From an uncultured Pelagibacteraceae bacterium (GTDB lineage: Bacteria > Pseudomonadota > Alphaproteobacteria > Pelagibacterales > Pelagibacteraceae): DNA of 64,000 nt. The stretch spans positions 1 through 64,000 of the forward strand of contig CACOPK010000004.1 in NCBI GenBank assembly GCA_902629075.1, given 5' to 3'. Numbering within the stretch: the stretch's first letter is position 1; every line of letters begins with the position of its first letter. Below the pieces are notes generated by a model that saw nothing but the letters and a program-made list of their open reading frames with translations, was not told the origin of the DNA and ran no database searches. Positions 63,664-64,000 of this stretch are shown here, piece by piece. The translations under genes and the position numbers were made by a program.

Positions 63664-64000
63664 ATGATAAAATATCAACTTAAATGTTTAAAATGTGAGA
63701 ATATTTTTGACAGTTGGTTTTCCTCATCTAAAGAATTCGAAAAACTTAAAAAAATGAAGCTAATTAGTTGTATGAAATGTAATTCTTTGAAAATTGAAAA
63801 GTCAATAATGTCTCCTACAATTTTATCACTTAACTCATCAAAAAAATATAATTCAATGAAAAACCAAAAGGTAAAGTCCAAAATAAAAGAATTTCAAAAA
63901 TATATAAAAAATAATTTTGATTATGTTGGAGAAAATTTTACCTATGAGGCTAGATCTATTTTTTATGGTAATAAAAAATCAAAAAAAGGTATTTATGGTA
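63664..64000 (+). CDS. DUF1178 family protein, truncated at window end
   Basis: The frame from ATG 63664 runs to the window edge (112 codons). It opens MIKYQLKCLKCENIFDSWF, then LISCMKCNSLKIEKSIMSP, giving a two-pair Cys zinc-ribbon start (CLKC and CMKC) typical of DUF1178. No function is established for the family. It follows argJ after 38 bases. Confidence 0.82.
   Translation, partial: MIKYQLKCLKCENIFDSWFSSSKEFEKLKKMKLISCMKCNSLKIEKSIMSPTILSLNSSKKYNSMKNQKVKSKIKEFQKYIKNNFDYVGENFTYEARSIFYGNKKSKKGIYG

Overview
The window reads as the core genome of a streamlined, strongly AT-rich marine-type alphaproteobacterium. Three things point there: very low G+C judged by eye, minimal intergenic space, and alphaproteobacterial gene orders. 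Those orders are cobT-cobS-dnaJ-like beside bolA; rpmH-rnpA-yidD-yidC-argB; aroA-cmk-rpsA-ihfB-pyrF-trpF-trpB-trpA-accD-folC; murA-DUF2948-hisD; hisS-hisZ-hisG; and an SRP RNA in front of dnaX-ybaB-recR. GcrA, RegB, CycM-type cytochrome c and an NDUFA9-like protein fit the same class. A SAR11 (Pelagibacterales) or HIMB59/AEGEAN-169-like lineage is plausible, but I cannot separate these by eye. I saw no insertion sequence, prophage, CRISPR array, plasmid functions or recognisable defence system.

Layout. 1-700: sulfotransferase-like gene cut by the left edge. 890-4222: gyrB and a RegB-type redox kinase. 4219-7796: cobT, cobS, a J-domain protein (minus) and bolA (plus). 7785-9384: aroB and aroK (minus). 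9437-13566: two unknown exported or membrane proteins, then def-fmt-truA. 13556-20863: a minus-strand run from rpmH through rnpA, yidD, yidC, argB, a HAD phosphatase, dapD, dapE and an HDAC-like enzyme, followed by a SET-domain protein. 20947-23560: VTT membrane protein, DegT aminotransferase and methyltransferase. 23585-28142: tRNA-Thr, small basic proteins, dcd, murA, DUF2948, hisD, infA, tRNA-Phe and a cold-shock protein. 28381-34916: tRNA-His, hisS, hisZ, hisG, then rmuC and two exonuclease genes. 34983-47721: trxA, then fourteen tightly packed minus-strand genes from rnd to folC. 47735-53689: NDUFA9-like protein, gcrA, argD, argF, cytochrome c, kdsB and pheA. 53733-64000: SRP RNA, dnaX, ybaB, recR, glcB, accA, secA, argJ and a truncated DUF1178 gene.

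How the genes work together. Most of the window serves amino-acid synthesis (arginine: argB, argD, argF, argJ; histidine: hisD, hisZ, hisG; the tryptophan tail; shikimate; lysine; phenylalanine), translation, protein secretion and insertion, fatty-acid initiation (accA, accD), outer-membrane lipid supply (kdsB, kdsD, lptB, lptC) and DNA maintenance. Genes are packed so tightly that eight of nine convergent protein-gene pairs overlap at their stop codons.

The best leads are molecular oddities inside housekeeping genes, not a new gene cluster. tRNA-Phe and tRNA-His both appear to replace the G18-U55 elbow contact with A18-G55. Tryptophan synthase has lost both partners of the alpha-D56/beta-K167 salt bridge and has Asp for the catalytic Glu109. 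Cytidylate kinase lacks its Walker A lysine. AccA carries a C-terminal membrane segment. RegB has Ser after its phospho-acceptor histidine. I found no convincing undescribed multi-gene system.
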